Origin: Actinophytocola oryzae
GTDB lineage: Bacteria > Actinomycetota > Actinomycetes > Mycobacteriales > Pseudonocardiaceae
Assembly: GCF_004364325.1 (NCBI RefSeq)
Contig: NZ_SOCP01000014.1
Coordinates: forward strand, 182,359 to 246,358
Reading direction: 5' to 3'
DNA length: 64,000 bases
Positions 8,993-17,845 of the stretch are shown piece by piece. Position 1 is the stretch's first letter. Each line of letters opens with the position of its first letter. The notes beneath the pieces were generated by a model. It was not told the DNA's origin. It saw only the letters and a list, made by a program, of their open reading frames with translations, and did not search any database. The position numbers were made by a program, and so were the translations under genes.

Positions 8993-9603
8993 CGTGGTGG
9001 GGTTCAGGCCTGTTCACCCTTGGAGGTGGCCTGCTCGCGACGACAGCCACGGTCACCCTCGGCATCCTGAACAGGCGAACCGAACGGCGGCGGCTCGCGA
9101 GGACCGAGAAGATTGCCGCTTATCCGGAACTGCTCGGGGCCGCCACCAGGCTCGCCGAGTTGGCTGTCTGGCCGGACACCGCGGATCCACGTGACCGCGT
9201 CGCCGAGATCGAACGGCTCGTCGACCGCATTGCCTTCTTCGCGCCTTCGAGTGTCAGTACCACGCTAGGGCCGGTGCTGGCCTCCGCTCACGAACTCGCG
9301 GGCCTCGTGACGCGGATCCGTGCGGACAGCAGCCCCGGACACGGCGATCGAATCGACCGACGCCTCGCCCCGCATCACCGGGACGCCGTCGACCGGCTGC
9401 GGGAGGCAGTGGCGGCATTCACCAACGCCGCTCGTGCGGACCTCGAGATCCGCACTCCCTACACGCCTATCGACACCCAGGGTGACGCCGCCGGTACAAT
9501 AAGCGAAAGAGCCGGGAGCCGGGAGCCGGGAGCCGGGAGCCGGGAGCCGGGAGCCGGGAGCCGGGAGCTAGGTAGGGCACTGGGGCTGTGTCATGCTGCC
9601 TGA
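8980..9603 (+). CDS. membrane-anchored protein of unknown function ending in a heptamer repeat tract
   Basis: A 207-residue protein with one N-terminal membrane segment (about residues 8-29) and then a charged helical region, a layout seen in many small actinomycete membrane proteins annotated only as hypothetical. After residue 177 the frame runs through eight copies of a 7-base repeat, giving a seven-residue repeat read as GSREPGA, and it stops within the start of the next gene. The natural C-terminus may lie before the repeat, because the repeat reads as low-complexity. Its ATG lies inside the frame of the HNH remnant on the other strand. Confidence 0.6.
   Translation: MDTAPWWGSGLFTLGGGLLATTATVTLGILNRRTERRRLARTEKIAAYPELLGAATRLAELAVWPDTADPRDRVAEIERLVDRIAFFAPSSVSTTLGPVLASAHELAGLVTRIRADSSPGHGDRIDRRLAPHHRDAVDRLREAVAAFTNAARADLEIRTPYTPIDTQGDAAGTISERAGSREPGAGSREPGAGSRELGRALGLCHAA
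9470..9500 (+). promoter_or_regulatory. possible housekeeping promoter for the GT-B gene
   Basis: TCGACA (9470-9475) and TACAAT (9495-9500) each match five of six consensus bases, with a longer than usual 19-base spacer. It lies inside the 3' part of the upstream gene, about 95 bases before the next ATG. A transcript starting here would carry the heptamer tract in its leader. Sequence match only. Confidence 0.35.
9511..9568 (+). repeat. GCCGGGA heptamer tandem repeat, 8.3 copies
   Basis: Eight perfect head-to-tail copies of GCCGGGA plus two bases. The unit is not a multiple of three, so a change in copy number shifts the reading frame of the gene it ends. The tract ends 24 bases before the ATG of the next gene, in its probable leader. 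The G-runs on one strand and C-runs on the other could form quadruplex or i-motif structures. Confidence 0.95.
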
Positions 9604-11200
9604 CCAGGCAGGAACGTCCGTTTGGGACACCTTCCCGGTTTCGCGCGTCGTGCTCATGGTCTGTCGCACCCTCACGTCCACGATCAGGCTGCTCGAAACG
9701 CACCAGCTCTTCCGTGACGACGTCCGTCTGCGGTTTCTCTTCGCGGTCGACGAAGGCTCTCGGTTCGGGGCCACCGCCGAGCGGCTGCTGCGGCTGGCCG
9801 GAGCCCCGGACATCGTCGGGTGGGGTGACGTGCGGGGTTTGCGGCCCGACCTGACGCTCGCGGCCAGTGAGAACGTCGACATGGCCGCACTCGGAGGCGA
9901 CGTGATCGTGCTGCCGCACGGTGTCGGGTTCAACAAGTTCGTCCCCACCCGCGACGGGGCCGGTGTGCGGGTCGCCGGTGTGCCCGACGCGGCCTCGTTG
10001 CGCACCGGTCGGCTCCGGCTGACGCTCGCCCATCCCTCGCAGGACACACAGTTGCGTGCCCTGTGCGCCGACGTCGTCGGGCACACCGTCGTCACCGGTG
10101 ATCCCACGCTCGACCAGCTCGCCGCGAGTCTGCCGCTGCGTGACCGCTACCGCGAGCTGCTCCACGCCGGCACCGCGCGGACCGTGCTCGTCAGTTCCAC
10201 CTGGGGCAGCGAGTCCTCGGTCGGCCGTTGGTGGACGTTGCCGACGGACCTGCTCGCCGCCCTGCCCTCGGACGAGTACCGCGTCTGCCTCGCCCTCCAT
10301 CCCAACGTCTGGGCCAGATACGGCTCCCTCGGCGTCGAGAACTACCTCGCCGGGGCCCTCGACGCCGGCCTGGTGCTCCTCCCACCCGAGGCAGGCTGGC
10401 ACGCCGCCCTCGTCGCCAGCCACGTCGTGATCGCCGACCACGGCTCGCTCGCGCTCTACGCCGCCGCGCTCGGCAAGCCCCTGCTGGTCACCGGCAACGC
10501 CACCGAGGTCGTGCCCGGCACCCCGGTGGCCGACCTCGTCGCCACCGCCCGGCACCTCGACCGCCACGCCCCACTCGCGCCACAGGTCGAGCGTGCGCGG
10601 ACCGACGAGTCGCTGCGACTCGTCGCCGATCGTGCCTTCGCACACCGCGGTGAGGCCGTCTCCCGGCTCCAGCGGGAGCTTTACCGGGCGCTCGATCTCG
10701 AACCGCACTCGGACCACGGTCTCCACCGCGTGGCCGATCCCGTCGTCACCCGCCGGGGGCCCTGGTCGTTCCGGACCGCAGCCTCGACGGACGGTGACAC
10801 CACCGTGCTCGTCCGGTATCCCGCCGCCGCGAAGCCCCGCTCCGCCGGGCACCTCGTGGTCACCGACGACGAGACGGATCTTCGGCTGCACGAGCGTGCC
10901 GCCGTCGTCTGCCGGGACCGGGTCATCGACCGCGACCTCGCTCGCGGCTGGGCACACAATGCCCTGGACACCCATCCCGGCGCCCGGCTCGCCGTCGTGG
11001 CCGTACCCGGTGGTTGCCTCGTCGCGGTGCGCGGCGGCACCGAGTTCCTCGTCGACGCCGGCGGGGCCGTCGACGTCCCCGCACTCGGGTCGTTCTGTTA
11101 CGAGCGTCTGCTCGCGGGAGAGCTCGGTCCTGGCGAGCGGACACTTTCCGTTGGCGGCAGGCGTTTCGCCGTGCGTGTCACGCCGGTCCGAGGTCGGTGA
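9593..11200 (+). CDS. GT-B fold, CDP-glycerol glycerophosphotransferase-like protein
   Basis: A 535-residue cytoplasmic protein without signal peptide or membrane segment. The stretch HPNVWARYG followed about 25 residues later by VVIADHGSLALYAAALGKPL (about 280-305) is the donor-site pattern of TagF/CDP-glycerol transferases, which join polyol phosphates for teichoic-type polymers. The classical partner motif (ITDYSS) reads IADHGS here, and the last 150 residues after about 385 match nothing I recognise. Activity on CDP-glycerol is therefore an inference. The start overlaps the upstream gene by 11 bases, and the 3' end overlaps the convergent STAND ATPase gene by 23 bases. Confidence 0.6.
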   Translation: MLPDQAGTSVWDTFPVSRVVLMVCRTLTSTIRLLETHQLFRDDVRLRFLFAVDEGSRFGATAERLLRLAGAPDIVGWGDVRGLRPDLTLAASENVDMAALGGDVIVLPHGVGFNKFVPTRDGAGVRVAGVPDAASLRTGRLRLTLAHPSQDTQLRALCADVVGHTVVTGDPTLDQLAASLPLRDRYRELLHAGTARTVLVSSTWGSESSVGRWWTLPTDLLAALPSDEYRVCLALHPNVWARYGSLGVENYLAGALDAGLVLLPPEAGWHAALVASHVVIADHGSLALYAAALGKPLLVTGNATEVVPGTPVADLVATARHLDRHAPLAPQVERARTDESLRLVADRAFAHRGEAVSRLQRELYRALDLEPHSDHGLHRVADPVVTRRGPWSFRTAASTDGDTTVLVRYPAAAKPRSAGHLVVTDDETDLRLHERAAVVCRDRVIDRDLARGWAHNALDTHPGARLAVVAVPGGCLVAVRGGTEFLVDAGGAVDVPALGSFCYERLLAGELGPGERTLSVGGRRFAVRVTPVRGR

Positions 11201-13190
11201 GCCGACGCTCCAGTTCGTCGACCGCGCCGCTGCCCAGTCCCAGGTGCAGATCTCTTGCCCTGACCAGACATTCTCGTGCGCCTCGCACGTCACCGTCGTC
11301 CGCGAGCAGGTCGGCCAGCAGTTGCTGTGCGTGCGCCTCGTGGACGGCGTCGCCGCTGTCGCGTAACACGGTGATCGCCCGTTCGAACCAGGATCGTGCC
11401 GCCGGGACGTCGGTCGTCGCGAGGTGCGCGCGTGCCAGGCCGGTCATCGCCCGGCCCACCATGCGTGGGTCGCCGACCCGTTCGACCAGTCCCAGGGTGC
11501 TGTTCAACGTCGCCACGGCCGCACTCGGCTCGCCCGCGCCGAGCTGGGCGTTGCCGACGAACACGCCGACGAAGGCCTCGCCTCGGAGGTCGCCCTCCGT
11601 GCGGAACAACTCGAGTGCCCGCCCGAACGCGACCACCGCCGAGGCCGGATCGCCCTCCGCGTCACGCAGACGACCGTCCATCTCGTGGATCGACGCCATC
11701 AACCGGGGGTCCGACAGCCTGTCGGCCAGCGCGAACGCGGCGTCCACCTCGCGGCGGGCGCGAGGAAGATCGCCGAGGTCGGTCCACGGGCGGGACACGA
11801 AGCTCCGCAACCGTGCCTCGGCCGCGGCGTGTCCGGCGAGGGCCGCCGCGCGGGCGCCACGGTCGCTGGTCTCGGTCCAGTCGAGCAGGTAGCGCCGGGT
11901 CACGTACAGGGCGGTGGCGGCCTCGGCCAGCTGCCAGGTCAGCTCGTGCCACTCGTGTTCCGCGCACAGGCGGACCCCGGCTCCGAGCAGCCCGCGCTCG
12001 GCCTCCAGCCAGCGCAGCGCCTGGCGCCGTCCCTGCGGGCCGGGGAAGGGATCCTGCCTGCCGGCGAGCAGTCGGGCGTGCGGCGTGCACCGGTACCGGC
12101 CCTCTCCGAGGACCGCGCGGTCCGCGAACGCGGCCAGCACCAGCAGCTCCGCCATCGTCCGGTGCACGGCGGCGGTCCGCTCGTCGGCCGTGTCCTCGGC
12201 GAACGCCCGCTCCTCGGCGTGTCGGCGCACCACGCCGGGCAACGCGAAGCGTCCGCCGTCCCGTTCCTGGACCAGTCCGGCCTCGACGAGGTCCTCCAGC
12301 AGCCGGGCGGCGACCCGCTCGGTGACGCCACCCGCGACCGCGGCCAGCCCCAACGCCACGTCCGGTCCTGGGAGCACGCCGAGCACGCGGTACATCGCCG
12401 CCACGTCGCCCGGCAGCTGCCGGTAGATCAGCGAGAACACCGCGGTCTCCTTCGCCGAGCTGCCCTCGCGACGCTCGTCCTCGATGTCGGCGACCAGTTC
12501 GGTGACGGTCAGGCCGCCGCGCCGGATGAGCCGCCCGGCCGCCGCACGCAGCGACACCGGCAGCCCGTCACACAACGCCACCAGCTGCCGGGCCGCCACC
12601 GGTTCCTCATCCAGCCGCTCACCGCACAGCTCCCGCAGCAGCGCGACGCCCGCGGCCTCGTCGAGTGGCGCCACGTCCACCACCTCCGCGCCGTCCAGCC
12701 GCAGCTCGGTCAGGCGTGCGGTGCTCGTCACCAACACGACGCTGCCCGGCGCACTCGGGACCAGCGGGGTCACCTCCGACGGCTCGGCGACGTCGTCGAG
12801 CACCATCAGCACCGGCCGTGATGCCGTCCTCGTGCGGAACAGCCGGACACGGTCGTGTTCGGCAGCCGGCAGCACCGACGCCGACACCCCGAGCGCGAAC
12901 AGACACGACGCCAACGCGTCGCTCACCGAGACGCCACCGTCCTCCGTACGGGCGAACTCGACGAGCAGCTCACCCCCGGGGAAGGCGTCACGATGCCGTT
13001 CCACCGCCTTGCGCACCAGCACCGTCTTGCCCACGCCGGGGAGGCCGGTGAACACCGCGATCCGCGTACCTGACCGGCCTTCGCCCGCCACCAGCCCGGA
13101 AACGACCGCCAGCTCCCGTTCCCGGTTCACGAACCGGCCGGGCCACGGCGCCAGCTGATGCGGAACCTCGTCCACCCCATCGCTGCGCAC
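11178..13190 (-). CDS. STAND-class (NB-ARC-like) ATPase with TPR repeats
   Basis: A 670-residue protein. The Walker A motif GLPGVGKT is at residues 49-56 and the Walker B VLMVLDDV near 122. A winged-helix region follows, and the C-terminal 280 residues are helical TPR-like repeats (DPASAVVAFGRALELFRTEG, then DVPAARSWFERAITVLRDSG). It resembles the ATPase-TPR half of AfsR/SARP regulators but has no DNA-binding or BTAD domain, so it may act through protein partners. The GTG at 13190 is chosen because GGGGAG lies six bases upstream; the frame stays open further up without such a site. It is divergent from the GNAT gene. Confidence 0.8.
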   Translation of the reverse strand: MRSDGVDEVPHQLAPWPGRFVNRERELAVVSGLVAGEGRSGTRIAVFTGLPGVGKTVLVRKAVERHRDAFPGGELLVEFARTEDGGVSVSDALASCLFALGVSASVLPAAEHDRVRLFRTRTASRPVLMVLDDVAEPSEVTPLVPSAPGSVVLVTSTARLTELRLDGAEVVDVAPLDEAAGVALLRELCGERLDEEPVAARQLVALCDGLPVSLRAAAGRLIRRGGLTVTELVADIEDERREGSSAKETAVFSLIYRQLPGDVAAMYRVLGVLPGPDVALGLAAVAGGVTERVAARLLEDLVEAGLVQERDGGRFALPGVVRRHAEERAFAEDTADERTAAVHRTMAELLVLAAFADRAVLGEGRYRCTPHARLLAGRQDPFPGPQGRRQALRWLEAERGLLGAGVRLCAEHEWHELTWQLAEAATALYVTRRYLLDWTETSDRGARAAALAGHAAAEARLRSFVSRPWTDLGDLPRARREVDAAFALADRLSDPRLMASIHEMDGRLRDAEGDPASAVVAFGRALELFRTEGDLRGEAFVGVFVGNAQLGAGEPSAAVATLNSTLGLVERVGDPRMVGRAMTGLARAHLATTDVPAARSWFERAITVLRDSGDAVHEAHAQQLLADLLADDGDVRGARECLVRARDLHLGLGSGAVDELERRLTDLGPA

Positions 13191-13338
13191 ACCAGCCTCC
13201 CCAGTACGAACCCGCGAACCGACGGTGACCGCAACCATACGGGAGACCACCGACAGTGATGTCTCGGCAGGCGAGCCCGGTCCTCCGCCCATCCGTCAGG
13301 TTTTGTGGCTGCCTTCGTGGTGGTGTGTGATCGCGAGC

Positions 13339-14214
13339 ATGGCGATCGTGTTGCATACGCCGGAGGTCGACGGCTTGGGCGCGGCTGTGAAGGCGTTGCG
13401 GGAGTGGCAGAGCGACGACGCGCCGACGCAGTTGCACCCCGGGGACGTGGGCTGGTTCTGGCGGTTCGGGGCGGCGGCGACGGCCGCGGCGCTCCGCACC
13501 TGGAGCCGGGACGGGCGGGTTCTCGCCGTCGGGTTGCTCGACGGGCCCGCGCTCCTGCGGCTGACGGTCGCGCCGGACGCCCGGCTCGACGAGGAACTGG
13601 CGTGGCGGCTGGTTCAGGACCTGAAGGGCGGTGTCCTGCCCGCGGGGAAGGTGTTCGTCGAGGTGCCGCCCGGGGTGTTGGTTCGTGAGCTGCTGTTCCA
13701 GGACGGCTGGCACGACGACGAGCCCTGGACTCCGCTGCGGCTCGACCTCGCCACGCCGGTCCGTGACCCCGGCGTGCGGATCGAAGTGGTCGGGCCCGGG
13801 CAGGCGCACCTGTGGTCCCTCGTCCTGCGGGCGTCCTTCGACAGGTCGACGTTCACCGACGAGCGCTGGCAGGCAATGGCTACCGGGTCGCCCTTCGCGG
13901 ACGCGCGGTGTCTTGTCGCCTTCGACGAGCAGGGCGACGCGGTGGCGGTGGCGACGGTGTGGTCGGCCGGCACGGGGAAACCCGGGGTGCTCGAGCCGGT
14001 GGGTGTGCACCGGGACCAGCGGGGGCGTGGGTACGGCAGGGGCATCACCCTCGCCGCGGCGGCCGCCCTACGGGACCTTGGCTCGTCCAGTGCGGTCGTC
14101 TGCACTCCCAGCGCCAACGTCGGTGCCGTCGCGACCTACGCCTCCGCCGGCTTCGAGCGGCTTCCCGAGCGGCTGGACCTCTCCCGGGGCCTCTGGGGAC
14201 CCACGGCCTCGTAG
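13339..14214 (+). CDS. GNAT-family N-acetyltransferase
   Basis: A 291-residue protein. The C-terminal half (about 145-285) is a GNAT domain with the acetyl-CoA loop VGVHRDQRGRGYGRG and the following helix; the N-terminal half looks like a degenerate second GNAT fold, an arrangement common in actinomycetes. The substrate cannot be told. The ATG at 13339 follows a weak GCGAG site; the frame is open to 13225, overlapping the promoter side of the divergent ATPase gene, so an upstream start is less likely. Confidence 0.75.
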   Translation: MAIVLHTPEVDGLGAAVKALREWQSDDAPTQLHPGDVGWFWRFGAAATAAALRTWSRDGRVLAVGLLDGPALLRLTVAPDARLDEELAWRLVQDLKGGVLPAGKVFVEVPPGVLVRELLFQDGWHDDEPWTPLRLDLATPVRDPGVRIEVVGPGQAHLWSLVLRASFDRSTFTDERWQAMATGSPFADARCLVAFDEQGDAVAVATVWSAGTGKPGVLEPVGVHRDQRGRGYGRGITLAAAAALRDLGSSSAVVCTPSANVGAVATYASAGFERLPERLDLSRGLWGPTAS

Positions 14215-14518
14215 AGGGGGAGTCGCACTGCCCGCGCGACGGCCGCACGGCCATCAGCGCCTTCCAGGACTTCGGCGGCGCACACCGCACTGTGGACCTT
14301 CACCACCCCGTCGCACGGCGTGTTCACCCGCGCCACGAACATGCGGGAGTCCCCACCGGCCCGTGGGACCAGCCCCGCACGGAACTGTCCTGACGGACCA
14401 GGCCTCGTGCGTTGTACCAGCGGGCGACCGGGACAGGAAGGGTTTTCGCCAGCACCGAAACGCTTCCCGGGCCGACAGCGCGTCCATAGGCTGCGGCGGT
14501 TCCGAAGGGAGAACCCCA
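14215..14518. other. intergenic stretch, no supported gene
   Basis: About 300 bases between the GNAT and the secreted DUF1906 gene. Frames are open on both strands, but none has a start with a good ribosome site or a recognisable domain. It contains one copy of the decamer CACTGTGGAC (14288-14297) that recurs elsewhere. The promoter of the downstream gene should be here; I could not assign one. Confidence 0.5.
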
Positions 14519-16234
14519 ATGGTCCCGCCATCACTGAGAATGCGCGCCATCGCCGTCGCAGCCCTGCTGGTCGGGGGTGTGCTCACCGCGTCGGCGTCCG
14601 CCGCCGCCGCGCCCGCGCCCCGAACCGTTACCTACCACGGGTACCAAGTGGACGTTCCCGCCGGCTGGCGGGTGGTCGACCTGGCGAAGCAACCCGAGAC
14701 CTGTGTCCGCTTCGACGTCGAGACCGTCTACCTGGGACGGCCCGGCGCGCAGAACGACTGCCCGACTCGTCTCGTCGGCCGCACGGCCTCGCTGGTGGTC
14801 GAACCACTGGCCGGGCTGCCGCCCGAGCAGGTGCCCGAGGGGGTGGTGACCGCGCCGGAGGGCTCGGCCAAGCCGCCGAAGGACGCCACCTCCCACGACG
14901 GCGCGATCCGGCTCGCCGTCGAGGACGCCGGGGTGCTGGTCACCGCCGCGCACAACGAGACCACCGAGTCGGCGGTGCGCGAGTTGCTGGACACGGCACG
15001 GCTCGTGCCAGGTGGGACGCCCGCGGCGTTGCCCGCCACCCCGCTGGTGGCCGCCGCGTCGATCGTGGCGCCGGGCACCTTCGAGGGCAAGGGTTTCGAC
15101 GCCTGCACGGCACCCCCGCAGGCCAGCATGAACGCGTGGCTGGCCTCGCCCTACCGGTCGATCGGCATCTACATCAGCGGCAGCTTCCGCGGCTGCTCGC
15201 AACCCAACCTGACCGCGAGCTGGGTCGCCACCCAGTACTCGAAGGGCTGGCAGTTCGTCCTCACCGACGTCGGCAGGCAGGCGCCGTGCACCTCCTTCAG
15301 CCTGAAGATGTCCACGGACCCGGCCACCGCGAAGTCCCAGGGCGTCACGGCCGCCGACGCCGCGGTCACGGCCGCCACCGCACTCGGGTTCGGCAGCGGC
15401 AGCGCGATCTACAGCGATATCGAGAACTACACGTCGACCGCGTCGTGCAAGGCGAGCGTGCTGTCCTACGTCAGCGGCTGGACCGAGCGGCTCCACGCCA
15501 AGGGCTGGCTGTCCGGTGTGTACTCCAGCGCGTCGTCGGGCATCAAGGACCTGTCGAGCGCCTACAGCAGCACGGCCTACACCCGGCCGGACCACATCTT
15601 CTTCGCCTGGTGGAACAGTGCGGCGGACACCGACACGGGTTCGTACGTGCCGGCCGGCCAGTGGGCGAGCCACCAGCGCATCCACCAGTACGTCGGCGAG
15701 AACCAGGAGACCTACGGCGGCGTCCGCATCAACATCGACCGCGACTACCTCGACGTCGGCACGGGCAACCCGGTGCCGTGTGACTCGGTGAGCCTGGACT
15801 TCAGCGCCTACCCGTCGCTGTCGTCGGGGACGACCGGCAACGCGGTCAAGGCGGCCCAGTGCCTGCTGGCGACCTCCGGGCAGCTGCCCGCGGCCACCAA
15901 CCCGAGCGGGAGCATGGACGCGGCGACCGTCGCGGCGGTCAAGGCGTTCCAGCAGTCGCGGAGTCTTCTTGCCGACGGGATCGTCGGTGCCCACACGTGG
16001 ACCGCGCTGCTGTCCACAGGGGACACACCGGCGCTGAGCCAGGGCTCGACGGGCACCGCGGTGCGCAGGCTCCAGCGCTCGCTCACCGCGGCCCTCGGCA
16101 CGACGGTCGGCATCGACGGCGACTTCGGCCCGGCCACGGAGACCGCGGTGCGTTCGTACCAGAGCTCCCGGGGCCTCGGCGTGGACGGTCAGGTCGGACC
16201 GGCCACCTGGGGTGCGCTCAAGGCCGGGAAGTGA
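14519..16234 (+). CDS. secreted DUF1906 glycoside-hydrolase-like protein with two peptidoglycan-binding domains
   Basis: A 571-residue exported protein. A signal peptide ends near residue 31 (ASAAAAPA). After a 150-residue N-terminal region comes a DUF1906 domain (about 190-420), a TIM-barrel related to Rv2525c and to GH25-like lysozymes, beginning GKGFDACTAPPQASMNAWL and including AIYSDIENY with acidic residues in the expected active-site strand. The C-terminus has two PG_binding_1 repeats (about 430-495 and 505-570; SSGTTGNAVKAAQCLL and GSTGTAVRRLQRSL). Such proteins act at or bind the cell wall, though DUF1906 catalysis is not well proven. AGGGAG precedes the ATG. The upstream open frame is not coding. 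Confidence 0.88.
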   Translation: MVPPSLRMRAIAVAALLVGGVLTASASAAAAPAPRTVTYHGYQVDVPAGWRVVDLAKQPETCVRFDVETVYLGRPGAQNDCPTRLVGRTASLVVEPLAGLPPEQVPEGVVTAPEGSAKPPKDATSHDGAIRLAVEDAGVLVTAAHNETTESAVRELLDTARLVPGGTPAALPATPLVAAASIVAPGTFEGKGFDACTAPPQASMNAWLASPYRSIGIYISGSFRGCSQPNLTASWVATQYSKGWQFVLTDVGRQAPCTSFSLKMSTDPATAKSQGVTAADAAVTAATALGFGSGSAIYSDIENYTSTASCKASVLSYVSGWTERLHAKGWLSGVYSSASSGIKDLSSAYSSTAYTRPDHIFFAWWNSAADTDTGSYVPAGQWASHQRIHQYVGENQETYGGVRINIDRDYLDVGTGNPVPCDSVSLDFSAYPSLSSGTTGNAVKAAQCLLATSGQLPAATNPSGSMDAATVAAVKAFQQSRSLLADGIVGAHTWTALLSTGDTPALSQGSTGTAVRRLQRSLTAALGTTVGIDGDFGPATETAVRSYQSSRGLGVDGQVGPATWGALKAGK

Positions 16235-16237
16235 GGC

Positions 16238-16279
16238 TGGGGCGCGGGCCTCGGATCATTGTGCGAAGCCCGCGCCCCA
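16238..16279 (+). terminator. hairpin terminator of the DUF1906 gene
   Basis: Perfect 12-base arms TGGGGCGCGGGC (16238-16249) and GCCCGCGCCCCA (16268-16279) with an 18-base loop, starting four bases after the stop codon. There is no T-run, as usual for actinomycete terminators. Confidence 0.7.
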
Positions 16280-16384
16280 CCAACAGATACCCCGGGGGAA
16301 CATGACGGCGCCCGGCCACAGTCCACCCCGGCAGCCCGACCTTCGCCGGGACGCAACCCGCACGTGAGAATGCGGGGAGGCGGA

Positions 16385-17347
16385 CTAGTTCTCGCAGAGC
16401 AGGGCTCTTCCCAGTGGGGTGAGGGAGTGCAGCACCGACTGGCCGTTCTGCCGGGTGTCGACGAGGCCCGCCGCCCTCAGGGTGGTCGCCTGTTGGCTGG
16501 CGGCCGAGATGCTGGTGCCGGTGCGGGAGGCGACGTCGCTCGTGGTGCCGGGGTACTCGCCGAGGACCTCGAGCACCCGCGCACGGGTGCGGCCGAGCAG
16601 CGCCGCGAGCGATTTGCGGTCGTCGTCGGGTTCCGACCAGCCCACCGCGTGCTCGATCGGGTACACGAGCGTCGGCTCGAACTCGACGTCGCGGAAGGTC
16701 GTCGGCAGGCCCCAGCAGAAGAACGACGGCACCAGGTGCAGGCCACGCCCGCCGAGGTACAGGTCGTGTTCCACCGGATAACCCACCTCCAGCACCGGGT
16801 AGTGCCAGCGGGCCGTGGGGTGGAGGCCGCTCAGTGCCGCCTCCCAGCCGCCGTCGGCCAGGGCCGCGCTCAGCCGGGCCCGTTCCTGGTTGACGCCGGC
16901 CCGCACCCGCGCCCAGTAGGGCGCCAGGCACGCCGCGAAGTACCGTTCTGCGGCCTCGACGAGCGTGTTCAGGGTTTCGGGGCGACCGTCGGCCAGTTCC
17001 GCGGTCCACGCCGGGAGCTTGCGGCTGCCCGCGAGGATGGCCAGGTCGGTGCGCAGCCTGCCCCGGGGCGTACGCCGCAGGGTCTCCAGCGCCTCGTCCA
17101 GTGACGGTGCCTCCGTCATCGGGGTGAGGAAGTCGGCGAAGTAGCCCGTGACCGGGACCAGGTCGGTCAGCAGCCGGGTGGTCGCCGGCGTGCGGGCGGC
17201 CACCGACCGGCGCCACGCACCGAAGACGATGTCGCCCTCCCGACCACGCAGGCGGTTGGTGCTGAGCAGGAGCTCCCACATCGGCTGGGGCCCGGTGCTG
17301 ATCCGGGTCCTGGCCAGGTCCTCCGGGGTGAAGTGGACGCGCAACAT
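16385..17347 (-). CDS. ArsR-type winged-helix regulator with DUF5937-like N-terminal domain
   Basis: A 320-residue protein. Residues about 1-235 match the layout of the actinomycete DUF5937 domain (starting LRVHFTPEDLARTRI), and the last 80 residues are a winged helix (ARVLEVLGEYPGTTSDVASR, then QQATTLRAAGLVDTRQNGQS). The order, with the DNA-binding domain last, is typical for this group. AAGGGAG precedes the ATG at 17347, so I prefer it to the longer open frame. Ligand and targets unknown; it likely regulates itself or the neighbouring genes. Confidence 0.8.
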   Translation of the reverse strand: MLRVHFTPEDLARTRISTGPQPMWELLLSTNRLRGREGDIVFGAWRRSVAARTPATTRLLTDLVPVTGYFADFLTPMTEAPSLDEALETLRRTPRGRLRTDLAILAGSRKLPAWTAELADGRPETLNTLVEAAERYFAACLAPYWARVRAGVNQERARLSAALADGGWEAALSGLHPTARWHYPVLEVGYPVEHDLYLGGRGLHLVPSFFCWGLPTTFRDVEFEPTLVYPIEHAVGWSEPDDDRKSLAALLGRTRARVLEVLGEYPGTTSDVASRTGTSISAASQQATTLRAAGLVDTRQNGQSVLHSLTPLGRALLCEN

Positions 17348-17446
17348 CACGTCTCCCTTTTCGGCGCGCACGCGCCAGGGCCAGAGCACGCCCCGACGCG
17401 TAAACTCATGCATCCGCTGCGTGATCATAGGCGACGCGCCGGTCCC

Positions 17447-17839
17447 TCAGAACATTTCGAGACAGGCCGGTTCGTCGTCGTGCAGGAAGGCCAGCGACGC
17501 ACGCGCCAGCGCCCCGGGCGTGCTCTCACGGACCCGACCCGCGGCGGCCAGCGTGGTCAGCCGGGTGCCGCCGAGGAACGCGGTGCCCAGTGCCGACACG
17601 TCCAGCGCCAGATCGGCGGGGGCGTCAGTGCGGGTGACCACGGCCCGGCCGTCCGGTCCGACCACCAGCTGCCACCGGCCCGCGTTCCACGGGCACAGTT
17701 CGTCGTCCACTTCGAGCACGACGTCGAGTGGCACGAGGAACCGCCTGGCCGTCAGGGCCTTGTCAGGGCCAGGCACAGAAGTGCGGGCCGTGTGGGGCGA
17801 TCGTCTCACGTTTCGACCAGATGAGCCAAACGTCGGCAC
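17447..17839 (-). pseudogene. C-terminal fragment of an Eis-type acetyltransferase
   Basis: From about residue 25 the frame reads like the C-terminal sterol-carrier-fold domain of Eis (enhanced intracellular survival) GNAT proteins: VPLDVVLEVDDELCPWNAGR, then RTDAPADLALDVSALGTAFL, then GGTRLTTLAAAGRV and a C-terminal Phe. Eis proteins are about 400 residues with two GNAT domains in front; both are missing, and the double-MerR gene lies immediately upstream instead. No ribosome site precedes the fragment. It is best read as a deletion remnant; Eis proteins acetylate aminoglycosides and lysines, but this piece has no catalytic domain. Confidence 0.75.
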
Positions 17840-17845
17840 ACCCGG

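Noticed and set aside
9511..9568. CRISPR-like array
   Set aside because: The repeat unit is seven bases with no spacers; it is a simple tandem repeat and no cas genes are present.
9467..9603. Quadruplex-based riboswitch in the GT-B gene leader
   Set aside because: The G-runs alternate with other bases in a simple repeat; no aptamer-like structure could be drawn, so only the repeat itself is reported.
9467..11293. A 608-codon open frame on the minus strand
   Set aside because: Antisense to the GT-B gene and spanning the heptamer repeat; no domain and no ribosome site.
14136..14534. A 132-codon minus-strand frame in the gap before the DUF1906 gene
   Set aside because: Part of it (FVARVNTPCDGVVKVHSAVC) looks protein-like, but there is no recognised family, no ribosome site, and it overlaps both neighbours.
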